From a virus: a DNA stretch of 21,094 nucleotides. The DNA is taken from IMG/VR virus record IMGVR_UViG_3300021185_001873, positions 1 through 21,094 of that record. One strand, 5' to 3'. Of this stretch, positions 7,592-15,676 are shown piece by piece. Each line of letters opens with the position of its first letter. Positions within the stretch are counted from its first letter, which is position 1. The notes beneath the pieces are model-generated. The model had not been told where the DNA came from. It saw nothing but the letters and a program-made list of their open reading frames with translations, and ran no database searches. The position numbers and the translations under genes are program-made.

Positions 7592-8173
7592 TTATCTGAT
7601 AAATTCTGTAATTCCTTTTACATATGAACTCAGTCCAGGAAGTCTTTTATTACCTACCCTCAGTATCTTGGAGTTATCCTGAGTGGAGATCAGACTCCAT
7701 CTTAGTTTCAAGATATCATACTTAGGGTAATAGTATTTTGTAGTCTTACCTTCCATCTGTTCATATACCTCAGAACTTACTTCTTGAACTACTCCAGTAT
7801 TCTTATCCCTAACATAATATCTCATGAGGAATCCTTCTTCATAATCTAATTCACTAACCTTAGGGTAATAGTTCCTGATAGGATAAGTAGATTTTAGTTT
7901 GAAAGTATGTACATCCTGATGTAGTACATCATAATCTTCAACAATAGGAGGATAGGGAGTGTAATCAAACCTGTCATTAGGAGTAAAGTCCCTGACAAAA
8001 GTATTGTACTTCTGAATCTCTTTAGATAGTTTGTTAGGTTCTCCTTCAGTAAAATACCTTCCATCATGTGTTTCAAAATACAAACCTACATAATCTTCAT
8101 CAGTTCCTATGTATCTGAATTCATTACCAGGTGTGGTCAAGTTTCCTTTGTATTTAAATTTTGGTAAGTACAT
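7592..8173 (-). CDS. Probable virion-associated protein of unknown function
   Basis: This 193-residue protein is rich in tyrosine, aspartate and proline, without membrane segments or a signal peptide. It opens MYLPKFKYKGNLTTPGNEF followed by YIGTDEDYVGLYFETHDGRYFTEG (about 22-45). The 'TPG.EF...DYVG.YF...DGRYFTG' style resembles small beta-rich structural proteins found in T4-like marine phages, but I cannot name it. Its ATG at 8173 follows the hub gene stop by a single base (TAGGATG), so it is translationally coupled to the baseplate hub and probably belongs to the virion module. It is the last gene before the replication genes, and a 57-base gap with a weak hairpin follows. A baseplate or tail-fibre accessory role is inference. 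Confidence 0.7.
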   Translation of the reverse strand: MYLPKFKYKGNLTTPGNEFRYIGTDEDYVGLYFETHDGRYFTEGEPNKLSKEIQKYNTFVRDFTPNDRFDYTPYPPIVEDYDVLHQDVHTFKLKSTYPIRNYYPKVSELDYEEGFLMRYYVRDKNTGVVQEVSSEVYEQMEGKTTKYYYPKYDILKLRWSLISTQDNSKILRVGNKRLPGLSSYVKGITEFIR

Positions 8174-8174
8174 C

Positions 8175-11100
8175 CTATTGATTCTTTAGTACATGGAAGT
8201 GAAAATGATTTCCTGTGGCGTGGTTGGACTGTCCATCAGGAGTGTATTCATCCTTGAAGTAAACATCTTTCTGGTTTGCAAAGTGTGTTCCTATCCAGTT
8301 TGAGATTTCAATAAGAACTTTTGAATCACTATCCGGACCTAGCATTCTTGATCCTTCTCTAATAGTAAAGTCTAAACCTCTTCCGTGACGGTGCTGACTT
8401 GCTCTAGCGTATTCATGATGCCAGACGTCATTACCTGCAGTGATTCTAATATTGTACTTACTAAACCTACTATAAAATTCTTGTAGGAAAGAAACTGTTG
8501 TATCTGCTAAGAAAGGTTGAATATCTGCTCCGGAGGATAATTCATCTAAAGGATATTGTGATTTCTTCTTCTGCATTCCTCCTTTACTCTCATTGAGGAC
8601 TCTTACTCTATTAGCATTAGGAGTATCACCTGTCCATGGGGTATGTTCTGCTTTCTTAAGATTTGTATCCTTCACAGGATTTGTATCTTTGAAAGAAGTT
8701 TGATTAAAAGTAAGATCTCCTACTGCTCCTAATCTTGCACCAGTTGGTCTATTGTAAATCTGAGATTTTACTTCTGTAACCCATCCAGATGAGTCTACTT
8801 TGTGAGTTAGTCCAGTTATCAAGAATCCAAAGGTACCATCTCCTACATAACTCTCTGGTAAAATATTTTGATTGATTAGGAAACTGTCCATGACCTGCAT
8901 ACCAGAAATCCCTTCTATTTCTAATCCTAACTCAAATGGCAATATCCCTCCATAAGATCTATCCTTACCTTCTTCTAATAAAAGCTCTTTCGTCATCAAA
9001 GCGTATTCATTGATTACTCCAGGCAATGTCTCTTGTAGAGCAGTAAAGGACGGAGGGCCGTACACTTTTAGAAGGTACCCGATAGCAAGTGCACAATCTT
9101 TTTCTTTTTGCTCTCTCTTATCTCTTTGAGCCTGTAGTAGTCTGTCAAAGTCTGTTTTCTTCTCCGGTATGTACCTGTCTAATAGCCCAGCATTGAATCT
9201 TTCGAATAAGGTACCCTCAATTCCATTAGAGGTAGGATCTGCTTGAGCGGAGATTGCTATTTGTGTGGAGATACTTGGACTTAGTTTTGAGTTCATTGTT
9301 ACATTCCTCAAAATAGTATTCTTTCCTATTAGATTTAAAGCAATCTCAGATTCTGCAGTGTCTCCTACTAACTTCCTATCAACAACATGGAAGGTGAAAC
9401 TCTCTTCATGAAACTGAAGTGCTAACTCGTTTATTTGACCTGTAGCTAGATTGATGTCCTTTAGTATCTCATTTACAAGATCATACCCTCGTAGATCCCC
9501 GTTGCTCAATCCTTTTTCTACTAATCCAAATAAGTAATCTGTTTCAATAAAGATCTCTAAAATATCTCCTCTAGAAGCTTCTGTACTTAATTGTGCATAA
9601 GAGTCTGGGAGTATACATTTTGTAATATCCACAGATGCGTGTAAATCCTCTAAAGTCTTATATGAGTGCTTGTTTTTTTTACTTGTATTGAATTGAAATA
9701 AAGCTTCTGTAACTACGTTTTTTTTGTTCTTTAGTTGTGATTGAGGAATATACTTGTTTAAGATATCTAAAAAAGTACCTAGTTGAATGTAATAGTGAAA
9801 TGAGTCTGAGGTTCCTTCTCCTAACCGTCTTCTTACTGCTGCAACATTGTACTCAGAAGAGACTCCTACGTTAAGGTCAAAATCTAGATCTACTTGGAAT
9901 TCTTGATAAACTCTAGGTGCTTCAGGTCCTTTTAATTCTTCAAAAATACTTTTTCCTATTCTACGTCTAAGTAGATAAAGGGCTAAATGTATTCTTGAGG
10001 TAAACTGTTTTGAAGTGTTCAAGATAGTCTGTACAGATCTAATATCGGTAACTTCTACTGAGTTTGGTTCTATAGACATTACCCCCTCACGGGCAATTTG
10101 TTCGTTTATAGCGTTTTCTAGTACTTCCTGTGTTGTTGCTGTATTTACGGTTGGAGCGCCTATAGCTTCCTTGTTTATTGGAGTAAGATGAAAGATAGAG
10201 TTATCCTGTACTTGAGTTATACTCTTGTCTTTTTCTAGTGTATCTTTGATTTCAGTAAGAGGTATCCCGTTTGGGTACTTTTTGTTACCTTTATGAACAA
10301 AGCCATTAATCAAAGGTAGAAAGTCAGTTTCTTGGTGCTCTAATCTAAAATACTCATCTTCTCCGCCTTCAACTTTTACTACTATTTCTACTTGGTCAAA
10401 TCTCTGGTATACTTCTAGTTCATCTTTTGAAGCAAGAGTTGCTATACGTGGGGTACGGTTTTGGTTGGATGCAGGAGGAAGGTAATGAATAGATCCTAGT
10501 ATAGCTACTCGATAAGGAGAGGAGGAAGTATCTATTGCCCACACTATCCTGTTGTCGTACGTATTACCGTCAGATTTTCCACGTCTTAAGTTTTCCTTTA
10601 AGACGGCTTCAAAGCGGGAGCGCTTCCGTAAGTCGGAGTTTATTTTAGGTAATTGTTTTCTTATACCTTCTAGATAGGCGTTCTGTATAGCGGTTCCTTC
10701 TGTTTCAGTTCCTGAGGAAATGTCGAAGAGATCATCGGGTTTCTTTTGTATAATCTCAATATCTTTTCTATCTTCATCCTCTAGGTTGTAAAAGTAGAGT
10801 ACCTCTGAGGTGAGCATGTTTGCATTCAAAGTGAGAGATTCAATAACAGTTCCAATAGATACAATATCTACAGTACAGGAGTATCCTCCATCAGTTCTTA
10901 GAGCCCAACTGAAGTTTTTTATCAAACCATACATACCGTCGTAGTTATAGTCTGTTTTTCTTCTCATCTTTTCAATAGCTAGATAGATGGCTTGTTTACT
11001 CTGGTTTTGTATATCATCAGAATCAGATTCTTTGTCTAGGAAAGAACTTACTAGACTTTTATTGATAAAAGGTTCAGATAGTAAAGGTTCCATATCATAG

Positions 11101-11582
11101 ACTTTTCCATCTGTAGAATCTAGATAAACACTATGACCCCATTCTAGTAAAGCAGAATACCCAGGTCTCATGAACATCTCTTCATAGAGGTTCATTTGCT
11201 CTAAACTATGTACTTCAAACTGTACTGTTGCAGTTCTTAAACTACCGTACCTGTTATGAGTGTTCAAAGTCATTCCGGTAATGCCGGCTACAGGTCTAAC
11301 TCCGAAATCATCAGAGTATTCATAGCCAGGTGCTTCTGCAGTTACATCACTTGCAATACCCCTGTACCCGTTGTCCAATACTGACTGTCTTGCAGGATCC
11401 TGTCTACCTTCTTTATCAATACCGGAGGTTAGTTTTATGAAAGGAGTCTTAGCTAAAAAGAAACTGTAAGCTTGTGGATCTTCTGGACCAAAAAGTCTTT
11501 TAGCTCCTCCAATAACTTCTTGTCTTTTTGAGATCTGGTTAGCTATCTTTTTATCAATAAACTTTCCTGGAGATAAACTCAT
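8175..11582 (-). CDS. Large baseplate hub protein with C-terminal M15-like peptidase domain
   Basis: This 1135-residue protein combines an N-terminal hub-like region with a C-terminal cell-wall peptidase. Early segments such as DFGVRPVAGITGMTLNTHNR, NRYGSLRTATVQFEVHSLEQ, MRPGYSALLEWGHSVYLD and YDGMYGLIKNFSWALRTDGGYS are typical of large central baseplate proteins in T4-like and other myoviruses. The last about 105 residues match M15-type zinc peptidases: SQHRHGRGLD (H1064, G1067, D1071, the SxHxxGxxxD pattern) and GNHFHFHV with H1126/H1128/H1130. Such a domain would cleave peptidoglycan stem peptides as the tube penetrates the cell wall, where T4 uses the gp5 lysozyme. The gene overlaps the LysM gene by 4 bases (ATGA), showing translational coupling. 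The middle region (about 300-950) is not recognised in detail. Hub role is strong; enzymatic activity is inferred. Confidence 0.85.
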   Translation of the reverse strand: MSLSPGKFIDKKIANQISKRQEVIGGAKRLFGPEDPQAYSFFLAKTPFIKLTSGIDKEGRQDPARQSVLDNGYRGIASDVTAEAPGYEYSDDFGVRPVAGITGMTLNTHNRYGSLRTATVQFEVHSLEQMNLYEEMFMRPGYSALLEWGHSVYLDSTDGKVYDMEPLLSEPFINKSLVSSFLDKESDSDDIQNQSKQAIYLAIEKMRRKTDYNYDGMYGLIKNFSWALRTDGGYSCTVDIVSIGTVIESLTLNANMLTSEVLYFYNLEDEDRKDIEIIQKKPDDLFDISSGTETEGTAIQNAYLEGIRKQLPKINSDLRKRSRFEAVLKENLRRGKSDGNTYDNRIVWAIDTSSSPYRVAILGSIHYLPPASNQNRTPRIATLASKDELEVYQRFDQVEIVVKVEGGEDEYFRLEHQETDFLPLINGFVHKGNKKYPNGIPLTEIKDTLEKDKSITQVQDNSIFHLTPINKEAIGAPTVNTATTQEVLENAINEQIAREGVMSIEPNSVEVTDIRSVQTILNTSKQFTSRIHLALYLLRRRIGKSIFEELKGPEAPRVYQEFQVDLDFDLNVGVSSEYNVAAVRRRLGEGTSDSFHYYIQLGTFLDILNKYIPQSQLKNKKNVVTEALFQFNTSKKNKHSYKTLEDLHASVDITKCILPDSYAQLSTEASRGDILEIFIETDYLFGLVEKGLSNGDLRGYDLVNEILKDINLATGQINELALQFHEESFTFHVVDRKLVGDTAESEIALNLIGKNTILRNVTMNSKLSPSISTQIAISAQADPTSNGIEGTLFERFNAGLLDRYIPEKKTDFDRLLQAQRDKREQKEKDCALAIGYLLKVYGPPSFTALQETLPGVINEYALMTKELLLEEGKDRSYGGILPFELGLEIEGISGMQVMDSFLINQNILPESYVGDGTFGFLITGLTHKVDSSGWVTEVKSQIYNRPTGARLGAVGDLTFNQTSFKDTNPVKDTNLKKAEHTPWTGDTPNANRVRVLNESKGGMQKKKSQYPLDELSSGADIQPFLADTTVSFLQEFYSRFSKYNIRITAGNDVWHHEYARASQHRHGRGLDFTIREGSRMLGPDSDSKVLIEISNWIGTHFANQKDVYFKDEYTPDGQSNHATGNHFHFHVLKNQ

Positions 11583-11884
11583 CGTCTATTATTCTCTATG
11601 GTCATTGAATTCAATACTCTTCCTAAAGGTAAAGGAATTCTTATTTGATAACCTGGTTCAATATTTAAACTATCTCTCCTGATTTGAGGATTAGCAGTTG
11701 CAATAACATACCAATACTTCTCATCTCCGTAATACTGTTTAGATAAGATATCAAATCTATCTCCTACAGTCGTGATAAGATAATAGTCTTCAATAGATTC
11801 CGGAGGTACTGTGTAAACTGTTGTACCCATACCAGAAACTTTCTCTCTGACTATTTTAGATGTATTCTCATATCTATTTTTCAT
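11579..11884 (-). CDS. LysM-domain baseplate protein (gp53-like / tail protein X-like)
   Basis: This 101-residue protein contains a LysM-type fold at about residues 36-85: YLITTVGDRFDILSKQYYGD, then YWYVIATANPQI and a closing IEPGYQIRIP. In contractile phages, small LysM proteins such as T4 gp53 and P2 gpX sit in the baseplate and clamp hub or wedge components. The name gp53-like rests on this family parallel, not on full-length similarity. It overlaps the preceding gene by 11 bases and the following hub gene by 4 bases, so the three are translationally coupled. No signal peptide or lytic domain is present, which argues against an endolysin. Confidence 0.82.
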   Translation of the reverse strand: MKNRYENTSKIVREKVSGMGTTVYTVPPESIEDYYLITTVGDRFDILSKQYYGDEKYWYVIATANPQIRRDSLNIEPGYQIRIPLPLGRVLNSMTIENNRR

Positions 11885-13094
11885 CTTTCTCTATAGATGT
11901 TATATCTCTTGTTCCTATGAATGATAAAGTGGATGCTTCTTCTTGTCCAACTATTCTCTCAGGTCTAGTATGATGTATAATATTGAATGCAAGAGTGAGT
12001 GTGATTACCTGTGGTAATATCAAATCTCTATCTGCAGAATCTGTTAACCTTCTATCTCCTTGAGAAGCATTGGTACCTGACCAAGGCACTTCTTGAGCTA
12101 TTGCGTGAGAAAGAGAAGTCATTATTCCATATCCTCTGAAGTAATCTCCTACTCTAATCCTTAGAACTGTTCCTTGATTCAATCCCTGTATTACTCCTCC
12201 AGTTACTTTACTATTCTGATCTTCTGCTCCACTGTTTCCATATCTTCCGTACATATAAGACATCAATGCATTTACCCTCTGGTAAGTTCTCTTAGTGTCC
12301 TTATTACTAAAGATAGGAACTTGTAAGGTGAATCCCAACGTTCTAGTAGTATTGTTGTAAATATAAAGAGGTTCGTTTCTTCCTACGTATTCTACTGTAT
12401 TCCAGTTTGCACTGAAGCTGTCATTGATGCCATTAACAAATCCTCTAAAAGGTAAGGTTGAATGAGTTCCTCTTACTACAGAAAAGATTACAGGTAAGGT
12501 GTCCTTATTTACTATCTTACTAAGACTATTGTCTTCTGTTGTTCCATCTTCTAAGAAAACTCCTTCTCTGTTTGGATCATCGTTAGCTGTGGTAGGTAGC
12601 ATATAACTCTGAAAGTCATCATGATACAGATTCTGTTCATCTAATGTAGACCTAGTGGCAGTCATATTATGCATACTCTCAATAGACGTACTACTCTTAC
12701 CTTCGGGAAGTGTTTTACCTCCCTCTCTAATAACATTCACTCTTCCTCCAAACTTAGCATCTGTTGCTGCTTGACTGTTTCCTGTAAAGTAAGGAGACTT
12801 TCCCCTCTGAGCTCCTAACTCATTTGATAAGAAATGTGTTCCAGTTCCGTTTACTGCTACTTGTGCAAGTAAGGAGGCTGTTACTGAGGATACATCTACT
12901 ACTGTATCAATAGCTGATTGCTTTATAGTACTTTTATTCTCAACATTGAAGTTAGAGGCTCTCAATAAAGCTTGATTAGCTAGAAACTTTGCTCCTTGGT
13001 AAGAAGTAAGTAACTTAGACATTCTAACAAAGTCATCTGCTCTTGCATTGACCTGTAGACTTGCATCTCTTCCTATTTTACTGAATAAAGACAT
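11874..13094 (-). CDS. Tail-tube initiator / baseplate-tube junction protein (gp48/gp54-like)
   Basis: This 406-residue protein carries, around residues 215-265, the segment FRGFVNGINDSFSANWNT then VEYVGRNEPLYIYNNTTRTLGFTLQV. This 'D.....W....YVGR.EPLY.Y..T.R...F.' pattern is common to baseplate proteins that connect the hub to the tail tube in myoviruses. The C-terminal part (GDYFRGYGIMTSLSH, later LPQVITLTLAFNIIHH) fits the second half of such tube-like folds. The first about 190 residues are low in recognisable structure. Its place straight after the tape measure and before the LysM gene and hub is where tube-initiator genes sit in T4-like, Mu-like and P2-like clusters. It begins two bases after the tape measure stop (TAAGAATG). 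Family-level call is moderate; a general baseplate role is strong. Confidence 0.72.
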   Translation of the reverse strand: MSLFSKIGRDASLQVNARADDFVRMSKLLTSYQGAKFLANQALLRASNFNVENKSTIKQSAIDTVVDVSSVTASLLAQVAVNGTGTHFLSNELGAQRGKSPYFTGNSQAATDAKFGGRVNVIREGGKTLPEGKSSTSIESMHNMTATRSTLDEQNLYHDDFQSYMLPTTANDDPNREGVFLEDGTTEDNSLSKIVNKDTLPVIFSVVRGTHSTLPFRGFVNGINDSFSANWNTVEYVGRNEPLYIYNNTTRTLGFTLQVPIFSNKDTKRTYQRVNALMSYMYGRYGNSGAEDQNSKVTGGVIQGLNQGTVLRIRVGDYFRGYGIMTSLSHAIAQEVPWSGTNASQGDRRLTDSADRDLILPQVITLTLAFNIIHHTRPERIVGQEEASTLSFIGTRDITSIEKDEK

Positions 13095-13096
13095 TC

Positions 13097-15310
13097 TTAT
13101 TGAGTTTTATAGTTAGTTCCTAAAGTAAGTCCCATACCTACTTTATTACTATCTAAGAAGATCTCAGCTTTCCTTTGTGTCAACTCTTGCATAGTTTTTT
13201 GATATTCATCTGCTCTTTTCTGTTCAGCCTCTTCTCTAGCTTTTTCTGCTTTCTCTAAATGACCGGTAACTGCTCCAGCAATAATACCAATTCCTCCTCC
13301 GATAGCCATTCCCCATGGTCCAAACATTGATCCCATCATAGCTCCTTGAGCACCCATTGATACTCCTTTTGCTAAACCTGTTTTACCAGATTCAGCTAAT
13401 GAGTTTCCTATCATAGATCCTGCTGCACCTATTCCTGCTCCTACACCCATCGTAGCAAGCCTGCCTTTTGGTAGTTTTGAAAGTAAACCTCCTCCTCCAG
13501 ATCCTCCAGATCCTCCTACTCCTGCTTCTTTAGTGTAAAGAGGCATCATAGGATTGATACCTCTCATACCCTTGAACATTGAAGCTACAGTAGATATACC
13601 TACTAATGCAGTTGCTCCTACTACTGCCATCTTCCCTAAAGGAGAAGAAGCAAACTTTGCAAATAAATCTGCTAACTTAGTAACTAAAGGTGTTACCTGT
13701 ATTGCTATCTGTTTGAATGCATCTAACAACTTACCTGTAGCATCCTGGAATTTCTGATCTACTGAAGCTTCTTGATTTACTTCTAATAAAGCTTCACCTA
13801 AACTTTTAGTAGCTGATACTCTGGCTCTAGCAGTCTGTAACTGTTCTGCTGACATCTTGGCTGCTACCTCTTCATTAGCTGCTAATGCTTCTGATTTCAA
13901 TAACATCTCTGCCATCTGATCAGAATTCATACCCATGGATTTTGCTAAAGACTCTCTAGCAATAACATTCATGTTTTCAAACTCTGTGATAGTTCCTACT
14001 TGGGATGCTATCTCTCTAGTAAGTGTTAGTTGGTCTCCTTGTAGAGCAGCCATCCTAGCTCTCTCAAAGTTCAACTGTTTACCAGTTAGTACCTCTGCTT
14101 CTAACTCCGCCTGGATAGAAGATTCAAAGTCTAACATAGAAGAGGCAATGTTCTCTATCTGGGAGAACTCTAAACCTAACTTCTTAGCTTCAGCAACCAT
14201 CTTTCCTAACTGCTGAGGACTTCTTCTTAAAGTAAGATAAGTAGATGCAGATGCTGAACCTATAGTTTCAAATGCTTCACTTAGAGATACATTTACTCCT
14301 AATGCTTTATTTGATTCTACTACTGATTGAGCTAAACTGCTCTGAAATTCATCAGAAGACATTGCAGTACTCTCTGTTAGTAAAGCTAGCCTGGAAGCAG
14401 CTCCTTCAGATACTCCCATGTATTCAGTTAGCTTGGTAAAGTTCGCTAAAGTCTCTCCTGAGAATTCTACACCTAACTTCAATTCTTTAGCTAAAGAGTT
14501 CTGTGCTGCTGCTAACTTTGTAGAGTTTATTCTTGAGTCTCTTGAGTCTTCTGCAAACTTTGCAAACCCTTTTTGCATCTCTGTAGCAGAATCTAAACTA
14601 ACACCTAAGTTAGTACTGAGTGCTTTAGTCTCCTTAGCAGCAGTCATTACATTTGCTAGTAATGCGGCAGGACCTAGATTCTTACCTAACTGCATTGCTG
14701 CTGCTGCAGCTCCTTGTAGTTTAGCAGATAAAGGACCTGCTCCATTTGCTACTGCTTTCTCAGCTACTTTACCAGCTTCAGCTAAAGGTCCGGCTATGAG
14801 TCCTCCAATAAGAGGTATCTCAGCAAACTTCTCTGAGAGGGCAGCAAACTTCTCTCCTGCTTTTACTATCTCTTTTGTAGTTTCAGCTACCTGAGCAGTT
14901 GCTGTTGCTTGTGCTTCAACTGCTTCTACAGTGTCATAGATACCTCTGAGTAGAGTTCTATATCCTGCTATCTCATCATCAGTAGCAGTACTTATTCTAG
15001 CTAATACTATCTCTTTCTCAATCTCAAGATCTAACATCTGTTGTTTGATCTCTTGATTCTTCTTGAGGATCTTTTCGTAATCTCTCTCTCCCTCTACTGT
15101 ATTATAAACCTCTGAGGAAATGTCTCTGTAAGCAGAGGCAGCTTTACTGATAGACTTAGCAACGTCTCCTGCGATCTCTCCAGCTTCACCTTTGAGGTTC
15201 TTCAAGGAGTTAGACATAGAAGTAAGAGCTTGAGCTGTTGCTCTCATCTCCACTGCTGCGTCCTTAGTCTCTACTCTACCTAAAGGTTTTGATTTATCTT
15301 CTTCTGCCAT
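13097..15310 (-). CDS. Tail tape measure protein
   Basis: This 737-residue protein is alanine-rich and mostly helical, with a coiled-coil N-terminal part (about 15-160). It has several glycine/alanine hydrophobic stretches (about 165-180, 560-580, 618-635, 664-682), a GGSGGSGGGG linker near 600, and a charged helix close to the C-terminus (LEKAEKAREEAEQKRADEY). These are hallmarks of tape measure proteins, which set tail length inside the tube and help deliver DNA through the host membrane. It follows the gp26-like/gp51-like pair, the position of the tape measure chaperones in many tailed phages, and precedes the tube-initiator gene. It would correspond in role to T4 gp29. By the usual rule of about 0.15 nm per residue it would suit a tail of roughly 110 nm. 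A CTATTTATA motif lies 17 bases before the ATG. Confidence 0.88.
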   Translation of the reverse strand: MAEEDKSKPLGRVETKDAAVEMRATAQALTSMSNSLKNLKGEAGEIAGDVAKSISKAASAYRDISSEVYNTVEGERDYEKILKKNQEIKQQMLDLEIEKEIVLARISTATDDEIAGYRTLLRGIYDTVEAVEAQATATAQVAETTKEIVKAGEKFAALSEKFAEIPLIGGLIAGPLAEAGKVAEKAVANGAGPLSAKLQGAAAAAMQLGKNLGPAALLANVMTAAKETKALSTNLGVSLDSATEMQKGFAKFAEDSRDSRINSTKLAAAQNSLAKELKLGVEFSGETLANFTKLTEYMGVSEGAASRLALLTESTAMSSDEFQSSLAQSVVESNKALGVNVSLSEAFETIGSASASTYLTLRRSPQQLGKMVAEAKKLGLEFSQIENIASSMLDFESSIQAELEAEVLTGKQLNFERARMAALQGDQLTLTREIASQVGTITEFENMNVIARESLAKSMGMNSDQMAEMLLKSEALAANEEVAAKMSAEQLQTARARVSATKSLGEALLEVNQEASVDQKFQDATGKLLDAFKQIAIQVTPLVTKLADLFAKFASSPLGKMAVVGATALVGISTVASMFKGMRGINPMMPLYTKEAGVGGSGGSGGGGLLSKLPKGRLATMGVGAGIGAAGSMIGNSLAESGKTGLAKGVSMGAQGAMMGSMFGPWGMAIGGGIGIIAGAVTGHLEKAEKAREEAEQKRADEYQKTMQELTQRKAEIFLDSNKVGMGLTLGTNYKTQ

Positions 15311-15326
15311 TACTCTTTACTATTCT

Positions 15327-15335
15327 TATAAATAG
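15327..15335 (-). promoter_or_regulatory. CTATTTATA motif before the tape measure gene
   Basis: The minus strand reads CTATTTATAAGAATAG, with the motif 17 bases upstream of the ATG at 15310 and just after a hairpin that spans the gp51-like stop codon. It is a candidate late promoter -10 element or processing site. Confidence 0.4.
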
Positions 15336-15338
15336 AGA

Positions 15339-15359
15339 AACCTCTAACTTCTAGAGGTT
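15339..15359 (-). other. Hairpin across the gp51-like stop codon
   Basis: On the minus strand AACCTCTA, a five-base loop GAAGT and TAGAGGTT form an 8-bp stem whose 3' arm begins with the gp51-like stop codon (15346-15344). The stem is followed by TCTCTATTTATA, not a pure T tract, so it is a poor terminator. It could be a weak attenuator or an mRNA-stabilising or processing structure. Confidence 0.45.
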
Positions 15360-15676
15360 CTCGTTGAATAATTTGGTTTAATGTCTGGTCCCTTAGGAAT
15401 AGAGGCTTCAGAAGATACCTCCTGTACATTATTAGATTTATTCATAGCTTCTTTGTGAGCTGCTTGTTCTTTATCGTAAAACTCTTCAATAGTCTTGAAA
15501 GTGTACTTTCTCAACCAGATCGGCATATTGTAAACAGTACCCCAATCATATCCTCCTTTTCCATGAAAAACTATCTCATGAACCTGTTGGAATACATTCT
15601 TACGATAATCAGGCGTCAGGCCAAAAAAAGTTGATCCCGATAGGCAGAGTGACCTCCTCATCACTTCCATCATCAT
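15344..15676 (-). CDS. gp51-like hub/tape-measure chaperone part, probably made by frameshift from the gp26-like gene
   Basis: The frame is open from an ATG at 15676, but its first about 20 residues (MMMEVMRRSLCLSGST) merely shadow the gp26-like gene and look non-natural. Recognisable protein begins at FFGLTPDYRKN and continues with VFQQVHEIVFHGKGGYDW, VYNMPIWLRKYTF and a charged tail. This resembles the short gp51-like 'hub assembly' proteins of T4-like marine phages. The conserved part starts exactly where the seven-T run (15629-15623) lets ribosomes leave the gp26-like frame by +1 or -2, so the natural product is probably a gp26-gp51 fusion. No plausible independent start with a ribosome site lies just before FFGLTP. 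In position it equals the T part of lambda G/GT, next to the tape measure gene. The stop lies inside a hairpin. The role as chaperone is inferred from family and position. Confidence 0.75.
   Translation of the reverse strand: MMMEVMRRSLCLSGSTFFGLTPDYRKNVFQQVHEIVFHGKGGYDWGTVYNMPIWLRKYTFKTIEEFYDKEQAAHKEAMNKSNNVQEVSSEASIPKGPDIKPNYSTRTSRS
15609..15658 (-). other. Candidate programmed frameshift site (T7 run with upstream AGGAGG)
   Basis: The minus strand reads AGGAGG at 15658-15653, then 23 bases later AAC-TTT-TTT-TGG with seven Ts at 15629-15623, and the zero-frame TGA at 15611-15609. Both frames read Phe-Phe across the T run. A peptidyl-tRNA on the second TTT can move +1 to another TTT and continue GGC-CTG-ACG, or move -2 and add one more Phe. 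Either joins the gp26-like frame to the gp51-like frame. The AGGAGG is striking in a genome that otherwise lacks such sequences, though it also encodes Glu-Glu and lies farther away than usual stimulators. Confidence 0.6.

Noticed and set aside
7894-8076. 60-residue minus-strand frame inside the 193-residue gene
   Set aside because: It is an out-of-frame shadow of a longer gene and has no independent evidence.
11579-11884. LysM protein as a cell-wall lysis enzyme
   Set aside because: There is no catalytic domain or signal peptide, and the gene is wedged between baseplate genes with overlaps on both sides.
13935-14216. Open frame of 93 residues on the plus strand
   Set aside because: Another mirror frame of the tape measure gene, without domain features or a plausible leader.
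14418-14894. Open frame of 158 residues on the plus strand, opposite the tape measure gene
   Set aside because: It lies fully inside the tape measure gene on the other strand. Its Ala/Ser-rich composition is the mirror of an alanine-rich gene, and it has no recognisable domain.
15661-15676. Independent start codons for the gp51-like protein
   Set aside because: The residues they would add are out-of-frame readings of the gp26-like gene with no sequence character. Frameshifting explains the conserved start point better, although independent initiation is not fully excluded.
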